Assembly: GCA_033439685.1 (NCBI GenBank)
Contig: JAUEDM010000002.1
Span: 3,224,001-3,288,000, forward strand
DNA length: 64,000 nt
From: Apodospora peruviana
Taxonomy: Eukaryota > Ascomycota > Sordariomycetes > Sordariales > Lasiosphaeriaceae
Direction: 5' to 3'
This document shows, in pieces, positions 45,733-57,084 of the stretch. The notes under the pieces were generated by a model. The model did no database searches. It was not told the DNA's origin and was given only the letters and a program-made list of their open reading frames with translations. The stretch's first letter is position 1, and each line of letters opens with the position of its first letter. The translations under genes were made by a program, and so were the position numbers.

Positions 45733-48036
45733 CTAGAGGACAGGGTCATAGATGCGTTGCTTGATGTACTTGGTCAGAGCCGGGTCTCCCCATTCCTCCC
45801 ACTCAAGCCACTGGGACTCGGGCAGCGTGCTGACACCATCACGGCGGGCCGCCTTCATGACCTCACGGGCGACGATGATGCTGGCCTCACGAACACGTTC
45901 TATCCGGGGGTAGATTAGGCCTTTGTGGATCTCGTCCGCGTCTAGCGAACCGGCCAGCGCGGCCGCCGATTGGTAGATCATGTTGTCTGTCACCCGGCTG
46001 GCCTTGGCCAGGATGGCGCCGAGGCCAATACCAGGGAATACGTAGACATTGTTGCCTTGGTTGGGATAGTAGGTAATGGCATGGTCGCCAGACTTGACGC
46101 TGAACTGGGAGAAGGGTGAGCCGGAGGCGAAAATGACGGTCCCATCTGTCCACGTCACAGCCTGCTCGAAAGTGCATTCGGCCTTGCTGAGCGGGTTGCT
46201 CAAAGGGAAGAGAATGGGCCTCCGGCCAAGTCCGCCGGCATCCACTGACGCCTTGAGGGCCCGAACGACCGACTCGGTGAAGACACCAAAGGTGGCCGTG
46301 AGACCGACGAGGGCGCTGGGCTTGACATACTCGATGACTTCTTCGAGGGTACGGAACTGATGGCCGTTGTTGTCCGTACGGGCGAAGTACTTCTTGTGTT
46401 CGGCAAGCTTGTCACCACGGTCCTTTGTCACAAGGCCCTTGGTATCCACCAGCCAGAACTTATCCTTTGCAGCCTGCTCCGAAAGACCACGCTTGGTATA
46501 ATATTCAACCAGTTGCTTGGCAACACCGACACCAGCGGAGCCGGCGCCCATGAACACGAGGCGCTGCTCCTCGATGGGGACACCAGACAGGTTGACGGCA
46601 CCGATATAACTGTGAGGTGGTTGTTAACGAAGCTCCTGCGTAATACAGGGGATTCGGGGCAGTGTGGGGAAAATTGGGCGACATCGGACTTACCCTCCCA
46701 AGACGACAGCACCAGTTCCCTGGATATCGTCATTGAAGCACTTGTAGCCATTGCGGTAGCGGTCGAGATAGTTGAATGCCTTTTCGCTCTCAAAGTCTTC
46801 AAACTGCACCACCATTTCCGGATAGATATCGGTGACGGCGTGCATAAACTCATCCATAAACTCCTGCTGCTCAGCGACGGAGACGCGTTTTTGGCGCAAG
46901 CCCAGGTACAGCGGATCCTTCAGGTTGGATTCGTTGGCGGTGCCGCAATCCAGAACGATGGGGAGCGTCTTCTCGGGGTGGATTCCTGCAGCTGCTGTGT
47001 ACAGGGCTAGCTTGCCGATCTAATGCACGTGTCAATTAACCAGCCCAATCGCTGTCAACGACTTTTACATAGCTGCCGGGTGCACTTACCGGGATGCCCA
47101 CACCATTGAAACCCAGATCACCCAGACCCAGAATTCGGGAGCCATCTGTGACAACGCAGATTTCGGGGTTTTTATACCGCCAGTTCTTGAGAATGGTGCG
47201 GATTGACTTGCGCTGCTTGATGGAGATGTACAGGGCCTCGGGACGCGTGTAGATGGTTGAGTACTGCAAGCACACGTCGCCGATGGTCGGCGTGTAGACG
47301 AGGGGCATCAGCTCCTTGGCGTGGTCGATGAGCAGCCGGTAGAAGAGGTCGGCAGTCTTGTCCTTAACCGTCGACAGGTACAGATACTTGTCGATGCCGG
47401 TCTGGCGAGTCCGAATCATCTTGAGCGCGCGCTCGCACTGTACCTTGCCGTCTTCCATGACGTGCGGGATGAGGCCGGTGAGGTTCTTGGAAACACGCTG
47501 CTCAGGGGTGAAGGACAGACCTTGACAAGAGGAGAGAAAAGTCAATTAGCAAGGTTGCGGAAGGGAAACAAGGGGGGGAAGCCGCAGAAATGTAGTCAGA
47601 GACAGCAGTGCAAGAGGGAGGGGATAAAGTTTGCGCCGTGCCACGCCGGCGCAAACGCGGGAGGGACAGACGACGGACTTCACTAGACAGGTGTAAGCTT
47701 ACCCTTATTCCAAAGTGGTTCGTTGAGGACCTGGTACCCGAGGGCCTGGTTCTGTGAGATGTTCTCGGTGGCGGCGTATTGTTGAACCTCGCCATAGTTG
47801 TTCTGGGCGTAGCCCTTCAGGGTGTCGAGGTTTGCCATTCTCATGGCTTCTTCGATGGTAGCAAGGTCGATGGCGGACATGGGGTTGGCAGCTGAGATCC
47901 TCCGGGATGACGAGATGGACATGCGCTTGGAGCTAGATATAGACGACTGGGACGATCGACCCGAGGAAGGGGAGATCGACCGCGGGGTAGAGATATCAGA
48001 ACTGGAGGTGCTGCTGCTGTAGGCATACGACGCCAT
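45733..48036 (-). CDS. NAD(P)-dependent malic enzyme
   Basis: Oxidatively decarboxylates malate to pyruvate, probably in mitochondria as for yeast Mae1. Four exons, 48036-47703, 47520-47090, 47019-46694 and 46609-45733, with introns of 182, 70 and 84 bp, give 655 residues from the ATG at 48036 (MASYAYSSSTSSS). Motifs: GYQVLNEPLWNKG (across intron 1), YTPTIGDVCLQYS, VVTDGSRILGLGDLGFNG, VLDCGTANESNL, the metal-site sequence CFNDDIQGTGAVVLGG (across intron 3), and the dinucleotide loop GAGSAGVGVAKQLV. The N-terminal 60 residues are Ser/Arg-rich. The frame stays open upstream to another ATG at 48459, adding 141 residues whose first 60 are basic and lack acidic residues. Cofactor preference is not certain from sequence. 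Confidence 0.93.
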
Positions 48037-48459
48037 CGCATGGGTGGGAGATGGAAAGGGGAGACGAGCGAGAATGGAGAGGCCGTTGATCCACGGGGTG
48101 AGGTCGAGGGATGAGATGTATAGTCGGGTCAAGTGCTGGACGGACACAAGCGACTTGCGCTTAATATTGAGATTAAAGCTGGGTCTGGAGCCAACGTGGG
48201 GAGTAAAAAGAGTGGGATGGGGATTCCTAGTTGCAGCTGCAGCTGCTGGCCGGGTTCTCGTGGTGCCTGACTCTGATAGAGGTGACTGGGTTTGTTGGAT
48301 TTGGATTTGGACCAGAGTCTTTGTCAACAACAACGACAGACGGAGTGTCTTGACGACCCGTTTATTGGCGAGGACGAGCCGCCTTAAGACTCTTTGCACG
48401 CCCGCCACTCTTGTGGCCAGTGCCGCCGCCGTCCAGGGCGTACGAGTGTTTTTACCCAT
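48037..48459 (-). other. Possible N-terminal extension of malic enzyme
   Basis: In-frame continuation upstream of the chosen malic enzyme start. It begins MGKNTRTPWTAAALATRVAG and is rich in Arg, Leu, Ala and Thr with no Asp or Glu in about the first 60 residues, the composition of a mitochondrial presequence. It could equally be 5' UTR open by chance, since later parts (for example Ala and Thr runs around 60-85) look less like protein. Confidence 0.35.
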
Positions 48460-51400
48460 GCGAGATTACAAGAGAATAGCTGGAAACGCCGCTGGGAGTT
48501 CTGACATAGGCCTGTCTGGGGGTTTCGGTGCGTGTTTCAAGAGCGGCCAGCCAGCATCGAGGTACCTTGGGGCACAGGGGTGGGGGGGCAAAAAAGTGGT
48601 AAAAGAGAAAAGGGATCAGATGCCGCCAGAGCACCCGAAAGGACCCGAGACCTTGCAAACCAACAAAGTTTTTGCGCAAAAGCGAAGGAGCAGGTGATAG
48701 GCGAATGGCACGATGAGAAACACCTCGAGGAAGGAAGGAATGGGTTGGATTTACAGATAGATTCTTGGGGGAAAATTACTTGATGACGAGCTGCCTCCGG
48801 CCCTCCGTTCTCGCTCTCGGCCCCAGTCACGTCTATGATCCGTCTATCAATGGACCCTCTTTCTACCTCCCCTGCCATTGTCCATTCCCGTCATTTCTTC
48901 CTCTGAATCATCAAGTGAGGAAACTCCCTTTTTGTTGGGCCAATGGAGCGTTCGGTTGAGCAGAATGAATCATTCAATGCTTACCGGGAGACGTTACGGC
49001 CTCCGGTTCGGTGTGTCAGACCCGATGCACCAACGGGCACTTGTAAGGTACCTGCAGCCCGCTGAAGTCGCGGAACAACAACGGAGTGTGCAAAGCGGCC
49101 CTTACAAGTCTGATCCCCATCCCCATCCCGTTCCGCCCCCCGAGACCTGCGCACAGCGGGCGCGGACATCCGCGATGCGAAGCATTATTCCAGCTCCTCA
49201 GCGAGTGATAAGCTGACTGCTTTCTTGTGCGATATTTTCTCGGTCGTCGGTCGCCAACTGTGCTCTCCTGGATTAAAACCCGTCGGCGAGAAAGGTGAAG
49301 CGATAGGGAGGAAATTCAATGTGGACCCGATTCCAATCCCATGTCGCATTGTCGCTGACACACACGAGCCGCTTTGTTAGGAAAAAGTTCGGAGAACAAG
49401 CTTTGATCAGCCAACCAATGAGGTGTCGTCCATACGAGCCTTGATTCCCTAATCGGGCTAGGGGGCTCGTCCCGATCCGCCGGGTGACACCGCCATGGAA
49501 GTCGGCATCCTAGGTCGGGTCGGTTGTCGGAACTGCAACTGCATCCCAGCAAAAACGGACGAATTGCTTCACTCGCAGTTTGGTGTCCGAAAACTTGAAG
49601 GCTGAGGCCCTGGAGCCCAGGCGCGAAAAAGCTGTCCACTTTACATGGGGACACCTCCACGTGTAATCACGGGTAATGTGTGAGTGCTAAATTGAGAGGC
49701 AGACCAAAAATGGAGTCCTGGGGATGACACCTCCCAGCTGTGCCTCTCCCTCGACCACCGAACAGGAAGGGAATGCAGAGACATCAAAGAGGCATTTTCC
49801 CCTGCCACACACAACAATTAGAATTATTTAAGCGGCCTGATGCGTGGTTTGCGAGATACGATCTCACTCAGCCCTCTGATTAAAAAAACCGCTATCTTCA
49901 GCTGAAGGAAAGCGCGCAACGAGATAGCAACAGAAGCTGAAGTGTCGTGAGTGTGTATCCGTATCGAATCACTCAACAAACTGCAAACCCAAAAACGGGC
50001 AGAGCGATCGCGGGTTGCTTGCATGTTGGAGTGGGTCGCTACGAATCAGACGACGCGGGTTGTTAGTGCGATTTCCGTATCAGGGGTGAGCCGGGGAAGC
50101 ACGATGCATCAGAAGGCACTTGCATGGATTACGGCAAAACTTTGTCCGACTTCTTCCGACCCTCGACAAGGATGTGACGCCTTCCAGACATTCGTTTTGG
50201 TTGAAATCCATGCTCTTGCTGTCTGGCTTTCGCATCGTGAGAAGACGAGACGAAGCTTTTGAAACGTGGTTCAAATGCCCGGACATGCTCCACTGTCCTC
50301 AAACACAATTCGTCTTCTGTCATCGGTCGTCGTCGTCCTCCCCCGTCCGAACTCCTTTGAGTCGAACAAGCGGCGAGGGCGTCTCTTCGAAACCATAATC
50401 ATGGGATGACGAAACAAAATCCTACCTTGACCACAGGGACACAAGATGCTCTGAGCTTCCCGTAGTTTGCTCGTCGGTACGGAATACACTAACCTTGCTA
50501 GCTTAAACAAGGTGTCGCGTGCAAAATGCCCCTTTCTGACGCTCAACGCCCTTCTCGAATCCCCCTGTCCTGCAGTCTGGCTGCTCGCCAATGTTTCCCG
50601 TGCCAGCAGCTTGCATGGCCGCTCGAGGACGGGATGGGGCAAAGACGTCCGATGTCTGATCTCCTTCTCTCCTGCCGCCTGTTCACAGCCCAGAAACTTG
50701 TTCTCTAATGTTTCACCAAAGATCGACCGACGCCGCCTCTGCACTTCCCGGCGATCTCCTCCGATTCTCTTTTTCGGTTCTTCAAGATTGAAGAACCATC
50801 TAAAAAGAAACAAGCAGCCATCTGTTGAGTTCTGCCAGTCTTCTAACATGACTCCTCCATACGAAAGATGGGGCTACCTAGGTAGGTACGGGTCAGCAGT
50901 GGTTGCGTTTTGCTGGCCGGCTACCTTAGCCTTGGTCTCTCTCGGCAATGCACCGGAGCTCGGTCCGGCAGCTGGGCTGCTAGCTTCCGGCCGCCCAGCA
51001 ATATCTCTCTTCGGGAGCTGATTGTGATGCCCGCCGAGGGACGATGAGGTCGGTCGGTAGCATATGATAGACTTGCTGGAACTTCAACTCCGCTATGACA
51101 ACAGAATCAGCTTCAATGGCGAATGATCTCACAAGCGGACACTAACTCGCAATCAGCCAAGCGTATCTCTCATCACTCAGCTTGACTCATGAGGCTCTCC
51201 AGATTTTGACCCCCGCCGGTTCCCGGTCCCGGACCGCCGACCCCGCACTCAACGACATGTGCATGGACAGGGGAATAGAAAGAAGAGAAAGACCTGACCA
51301 ACGGCTTGGGGCTGGATCATGGAAACTCCACGCTCCCACACCGACCGCCCCCGAGAATGACCCTACATTAGCTACTAGGGACCGGGCCAGCAGCATGCTA

Positions 51401-51757
51401 TCCCCACTTCCCCATGGCCCCGGATTCTTCTCTCGGGTCTTGTGACTGACTCACTGACGAACTGGGACTCCCATCTTGGGCCGGGGCAGGGAAAGAAGAC
51501 GGGTCCAGGCACATGTCAGGGCGCTCTGTCGTTTCACAGTCACAAGCTTCTCTCTCCAACGTGACTACGGATTACACGTGCAACAATTGTGATATTATCG
51601 GTATCTCATGCAGAACGAGTAAAGCGACCTGCCCCTGCTCCTTACGAACGCGGCATCTTCTCTAGCATGGATATGCGCAAGGTGATGGACGCTTGTCGTG
51701 GACTCGAAAGCCAGGGTAAGATCCGAAGTGGTCAAAGAATGTGGTCCAAGGCCAGCT
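48460..51757. other. Gene-poor intergenic region
   Basis: About 3.3 kb without a convincing gene. Open frames such as 50271-50849 - (192 codons) are Arg/Ser-rich with no domain or membrane pattern, and are mirrored by an equally open plus frame. A perfect TACCTAGGTA palindrome lies at 50875-50884. Confidence 0.55.
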
Positions 51758-52512
51758 TCAGAAGCATATCTTCCGCATTGCCACTGTAGCGTTCGACTTT
51801 GCTGCCAACATGGCATTCGCCCGGGTTGGCAATACTTGCACCTTGGCCTGGGCGTCATGGGTTGACATACCGGACTCAGTGAAGAGTTCGTAGACCTCCG
51901 ATGTCAGATCCGGCAAACCCTTCCTCTGAGCCCGTTCACGATATTCCCCGATGAGAATCTGGCGGATCTTAACCAATAGAACTGGCCTCCTTTCCAGCAG
52001 CTGGCTCAACATGCTTCTCGGAAGACCCTCGAAGGATTTTTGTAGGGCAGTTCCACGATGGTGAAAGAAGAAGGCCGCGGTAATCTGATCCGTCTTGAAA
52101 CTTCGAAGACCCAGAAGTTCGCGAGTTCATGGGTCATTGTCGATGAACGAGGAAGAGGCAGCCTTGCCAAGGATATCATGTCGACGGCGGGGTCAGTCAT
52201 CAGCCCAGGATTTGGCCCCCAAATACACTGCTGACCCCTCTCGCTGGTCGCCGATCGAGCTAAAAAGGAGGCGGGCGTCGTGAAGCGAATGAGATTGGAA
52301 AAGATCAAATCCATCAACAACTCAGAATGCTCCAACCGACAGAGGACAGCATCAGGCAGACGATCGCTTATTGAGATCCTTCCCACGACGCGTGGGAGCA
52401 ATTGGCTGGGAGTAAACAAACAGGGGAACTGGGCATGCATCTCAAATCCCACAAGAAAACATGTCGTCCCACAACACATACTGCAAGTTGGATCCTGATC
52501 AGCACCAACCAT
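51758..52512 (-). pseudogene. Two overlapping frames of one broken, unrecognised gene
   Basis: The upstream frame (52512-52006) contains protein-like sequence, including LPDAVLCRLEHSELLMDLIF, TTPASFLARSATSERGQQ and TMTHELANFWVFEVSRRI. It stops at REAC. The downstream frame (52012-51758) takes over within a few bases: MLSQLLERRPVLLVKIRQIL, then GLPDLTSEVYELFTESGMST and ANAMLAAKSNATVAMRK. Together they read as one coherent polypeptide broken by a single-base indel near 52010. No intron signals explain the switch. The start is unclear because the upstream frame runs into the start of the neighbouring plus-strand gene at 52461. I do not recognise the family. Confidence 0.45.
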
Positions 52513-53618
52513 TCTCTATCAACCTCCTCCGAGACCAAAACTACACAGACAGCACAAAACCATCAACACCAACAAACACCGCCGTCGCCACCAGCAACAA
52601 TGCATCACCACCTCCACCGCCAGATTTCTCCGCGCTCCTCCCAGCCTCACGGCGGACCAACCAGGAGGATCTCGTCAGGCCGAGCCTGAACGTTGGCTCC
52701 CTGTTCGACGAGCTCTGCACCAAGCGCATGGACGACGTGATCAAATACCTTTGGATGGTCGGCCGACCCATGCCGCCGCGCCCGCTGCACTACCAGCGCC
52801 TGCTCAGCCGGGACGTCTTCATCACCGAGCGTATGGACATGCATCTTGTGTGGACAGAAGGCCGCATCTTCATCAAGCCCGTCCCGCGCCTGCTGCTCGA
52901 GCCACGCTTCTGGACCGATGTACTGACCTGCGGCGGCTCCCAGGGCGGTTGTTCGACCTGTGGATCCTCCCCAGTAACAGAAGAAGAGTGCGGTAAACGC
53001 AAAATCTGGCGCTCTTCCCTTGGTTTCTTGCTATCTTACTGCGCCCTGATCGCCTACGAATCAGACTTCGAAATCGCCAAATCCCAAAACCTGTTACCGG
53101 CAGAAGTAACCTGGCCGGCGTGGCGCATCTTCGTCAGTCAAATTCTCGCTGACAACAACATCTACAAGAAAGTCAGCCTCCGTTTCTGCTATGGCGAGCT
53201 GCGCCTCAGCCGCCTCAACAAGATCTACACTGTCTTCCGCGGCAACCCTCGGGGTTACATGTACCGCTGGAACCGCTACGGAGGGTTTATCAGAGACAAT
53301 TTCACCTGGCTGGCCGGGGTGGTCGGTTATATCGCCATTATCCTCGCTGCGCTGCAGGTCGGTTTGTCGACGAGCACTCTGGCGGAAGACGACGCTTTTC
53401 AGGCCTTTTCCCGCGGATTTACTATATTCTCCTTGGTCGGCCCGGCTATAGTCGTAACCTTGCTCAGTACGTATGTTGGCATCACTTTTACGATTAACTG
53501 GTTCGCGACCAGTAGCTTCCAGAAGGAGAGAGAGAATAGGATGGGTATTGAAGGATTACAGTCACGGACCGCAACGAAAAGAAAAACGGATCCTCTCGTC
53601 GTCCCACCAGGAGAATGA
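52461..53618 (+). CDS. DUF6601-type fungal membrane protein
   Basis: Single-exon protein of 385 residues, function unknown. I assign it to the fungal DUF6601-like group from the pattern MPPRPLHYQRLLSRDVFITE, LPAEVTWPAWRIFVSQIL and RFCYGELRLSRLNKIY. The N-terminal 75 residues are Ser/Thr/Pro-rich and probably disordered. A cysteine cluster (CGGSQGGCSTCGSS) lies in the middle. Two hydrophobic segments near the C-terminus, about 288-310 (WLAGVVGYIAIILAALQVGL) and 328-352 (IFSLVGPAIVVTLLSTYVGI), should span a membrane. The tail is basic. No signal peptide is seen. Similar genes are often single-copy and variably present in sordariomycetes, but that was not checked here. Confidence 0.75.
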   Translation: MSSHNTYCKLDPDQHQPFSINLLRDQNYTDSTKPSTPTNTAVATSNNASPPPPPDFSALLPASRRTNQEDLVRPSLNVGSLFDELCTKRMDDVIKYLWMVGRPMPPRPLHYQRLLSRDVFITERMDMHLVWTEGRIFIKPVPRLLLEPRFWTDVLTCGGSQGGCSTCGSSPVTEEECGKRKIWRSSLGFLLSYCALIAYESDFEIAKSQNLLPAEVTWPAWRIFVSQILADNNIYKKVSLRFCYGELRLSRLNKIYTVFRGNPRGYMYRWNRYGGFIRDNFTWLAGVVGYIAIILAALQVGLSTSTLAEDDAFQAFSRGFTIFSLVGPAIVVTLLSTYVGITFTINWFATSSFQKERENRMGIEGLQSRTATKRKTDPLVVPPGE

Positions 53619-53785
53619 TGAATAAAAGAAGAACCTCTCGTTGGAGGATGTCCTGTGTATTATTTGTACATGTAAATTTACATCACCACCGTGACTGGTT
53701 GCGCGGCGTACCGTATCGTATCATATCCATTACATTAATAAACCTACATCAAGCAAGCAGAGCACATGCCTGCCAGCCAGTCAGC

Positions 53786-56700
53786 TCAATCTAACTTCTC
53801 ATCCATCTCTCCTTCTTCAATCATCCTCCCTAGAATAAGGCTTTGGATGACCAGTTCGTCGGTAAGCGTCCGAATCTTTTTGAAAGGTGATTCTGATGCA
53901 TCAGTCGCAGTCGCAGTCGCAGTCGCAGCCGCAGCCGCAACACTTGCCCTCTTGCGCTTTCTTCCGCCATGGCTGGGACCGGGTTGTGGTTGTGCCAAAG
54001 AAGTAAACAAATCCCCTTTCTCCGATTTCCCGTCCACATACACCCAGTCAAACGGCTGCCCTGCGTCCTCTGCGACCTTCATCTCCGCCCTCGCCTCCTC
54101 GATACTGTACACGCGGGACAGCGTGGCGCCCAACACACGCGCCAGAAACACATACGCCATCTTTCTGCCCTCAAGTGACTTCTTCATGACCAGCAGGATT
54201 TTGCTTCCCGCCAGCAGTTTTGTGCGCTTTCTTATAACCTCGGTGAGCCGGGCCGACGACGCGTCGTATGTAGCGAGATTCCGCGACCGGATGGCGTCGC
54301 CCAAAAATGCAGACTCCCCCGCACAGAGGAGGTACGGCGTCCAGTCCACGAGCTCGTTCTTCTCCAGGCATGAAGTGACCCAGCGAGTGGCGATGCACGG
54401 CAGACCGAGAGCGAGAGCCTGCATGTATTTGACCTTGCGGGAATGGCCGTCCGCAACCAGGGCCGTGAATCTTGTCTGCTTGCCCACGCTAGTCAGTTTG
54501 ATCTCGGATTCTATCCGGACACCATCTGGTAACGGTCTGATAGGCGCAGTTTTGCTGCTGCTGTTGCTACTGCTGGACAACGGCTCGAAAAGCTCGTCAA
54601 AGCCGTTGACAAGTATCCTGCCGCCAGCTTGCTTGATTTTCTTTTCGACCGTGGAAGCGAAATCCATGCGCGTTTTGTACTTATCGCTGCTTTCCCCTGG
54701 CTTCCTTCCCTGGAAGGATATCGCGAATGCCATACCTTCAAAAATTCCGGAGGAACCAAGCTGATGTTGCTGCTGTTTTGTCGTGCCTCGGCCGGATTTG
54801 GACTTGTATGGCATGAGTCGTGATACCCGGAGATTTTGTTCGAATGTGGGAGTTGCAGCCACAGACCCGGAAAGCTCATCGGTTGAACCTGAGTACCGTC
54901 TTCCCAAACGCATAGATTGCCTGAGATTCTCTGCAGAAGCGGGTTTGGACTTGGATAAGCCTCCATGAGCTTGACGTCGCTTACTCTTAGCCACAGCGGG
55001 CGAGGAGTTGGCGGCACCTCCTTTATCGACCGCAGACGGCTCTGCAGGAGCAGAAATTTCCGTCACGGATGTGATGCTTGACGGAAGCTGCGGTGTTGAT
55101 GCTAAATTGCTCAAGCTTGAGGTCAGGCTTTTCACAGCGACCGGAACAGCTTCTGGCTTTGCCTTTTGAGATCTCGTGCTGAGGATCGGCGGCGACGATT
55201 GGAAAACAGCTGTCGACTGCGTTTTTAACGGCGGGAGATCAGGACAACCGTGCTTGTCTTTATGAACCTTGAAATACTTCTCTGTAGGGCTGGTTTCTGG
55301 GATAGCATTTCGGGTGGGCGGCTCGACAAGAACAGGACGCTCTTCTGGTTGAACGGAATTAGCTCGCGGTTCCGGGAGGCCTATATCTGGGCTTGAAACT
55401 ATCTCGGCTTCCTGTTCTGGAATGTCATCTAGGTCGGACTGTGTTGATTCTTGGTCCGGGAAGACAGGTTGCTGAACCGGTCCTGTCTGATCTTCTTGAG
55501 AATCCGCCACTGTATCTCGCGGGTCAGAATAACCGTCCGCACAGTGGCCCGCACGTCGCCGACTGGTATTTCGTGCTCTCCGTTTGTTCGTGGATGGTAC
55601 CTCAATATCGTCCGACTTCAAAGGGCGGGTAAAGCTTATTGCGGTTAATTGCTTCAAGGCAGCCTCCTTTTTGGACTTGGCCTTTCTCCTTCTCACCATC
55701 GAATCATCATCGTCCTCCTCATCAATACTAGCAGAGTCAGACCGTACTACTGAGGTTGAGCGCCTCTCCTGAGATTTGCGCATTGGCTCATATGTGCTCA
55801 TCGGCTCCGGCACAGATTTCTTTCTCGGCGAGGACGGAAGGCGGGAAGAATCAGGGATGACTGCAGACTTTCTCGAAGTTGCATGAACCGGACTGCTGGG
55901 GAACTCGTCTACCCTAGATGAAACTGTACCAGGTAAGATCTGTGGACTCGATGTTGGGTTTGCTAAGGACGTGGACCGAAGACCTCTGGTTTTCAAAGGA
56001 GACGATATTACAAGATTTGGGGAGATAGAATTATGTGCAAAGTCGTCAGGAGAGGGACGCGAAGACGTCGGGCTCGCATGCTTAAAGGCTGAGGAGAACT
56101 GGGTAGCGCCAAACAACTGCGACGGAGGGAGTAACTGGGAGCGACTCTGGTGGAAAGGGTTAAGAGGATGCGCCGGAGTCTCGGGGAATTGGGGGACTGG
56201 TGGAGGGTTTGGTTGGCGAGCGAGACTTCCAAAATCGACAAGACCGGACTCATCTTGTACTGACGGGGAGGTTCTATTCGTGGCAACGATGTCGTCAAAA
56301 TTGAAGTTGACTATGCCGACTGTGTCGTCGTCTTCAGACGGCCTAGGTTGAGGAGAACTAGTCCGGGCATGGCTGACTTGACTAGGTGCTTCCTGGTCCG
56401 ATAAAGGTAATGGATGACCGGGAGAAGAGGGAGGCAAGTTGTATTTTTCATAGCTTCTGCCGTCGTTGGACTGCGTAGGGGACTGAGACGAGTCCATCTT
56501 CTTCTTAGGCCGGGACGCATCTGCCTGAGTTTCACCTTCGTCGGCAACCGATGATGAAATGACGGAAGCGCGATCCTCGACTCGATGCAAATCAGAGTCC
56601 AAGGCTGGGGAATTGCTTAGGGCAAGGCCATTGACATCACGCGTACTTCGCGTCTTTGAAGCTGGTCAGTGCAACCCATGACATGATCCAGATACGGGAC

Positions 56701-57084
56701 GCGGCGGGCATGGCTCAGAACTCACATTGTCTACCAGTGCTGTTGACCTTGAATTTCGCGGGTCTTGGTGATGATCAGTGAAGAACAAATATAAAGAGTT
56801 AAAGAGACTCAACTCACTCTTGAAGCCTTTTCTGTCCTCTCTCGCAAAACTCGTCTTGGGCGGTGCTGGTGCGGGTGCTGCACGCACCGGCGAGCTGCTT
56901 GTCTGCAAAGCCAGTAACCTGCCAGTTAGCACTGTACTGGAGGGAAAAAAGAAAAGAGAGCCGCCACACTTACAACGCCAACGCCGTACATCCTCATGTA
57001 AGCGTCCATGATTTGCTGGCTGTCTTGCGACTCGTTATCATCGGTCAGGGCCTTTTTCTCGGCCTGGCGAATTGATGCACCCAT
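53786..57084 (-). CDS. BRCT-domain DNA damage checkpoint mediator (Crb2/Rad9-like)
   Basis: Nuclear adaptor linking damaged chromatin and the ATR/ATM-type kinases to checkpoint kinase activation. Four exons, 57084-56974, 56902-56818, 56763-56726 and 56653-53786, with introns of 71, 54 and 72 bp, give 1033 residues. The short first exons start MGASIRQAEKKALTDDNESQ. A long Ser/Pro-rich disordered region has many SQ/TQ sites (DSQDSQQ, DSSQSPTQS, DSQEDQTG, ESTQSDL), the hallmark of ATM/ATR targets. Tandem BRCT repeats occupy about 716-830 (FEGMAFAISFQGRK, GGRILVNGFDELFEP, ALALGLPCIATRWVTSCLE) and about 855-960 (PFDWVYVDGK). A C-terminal basic patch (GGRKRKRAS) and an Ala/Thr run follow. I do not see a Tudor domain before the BRCTs, although Crb2 has one. 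Splice sites of the short exons are the least certain part. Confidence 0.85.

Noticed and set aside
46360..47010. 216-codon plus-strand frame opposite malic enzyme
   Set aside because: Antisense to conserved malic enzyme motifs and spanning an intron of that gene.
50271..50849. 192-codon minus-strand frame in the gene-poor region
   Set aside because: Arg/Ser-rich, no hydrophobic core or domain, and the opposite strand is equally open, so chance is likely. Unlike 51758-52512, it has no protein-like periodicity.
53766..54764. 332-codon plus-strand frame opposite the BRCT region
   Set aside because: Antisense shadow of the Crb2-like gene. Ser/Arg-rich without structure.
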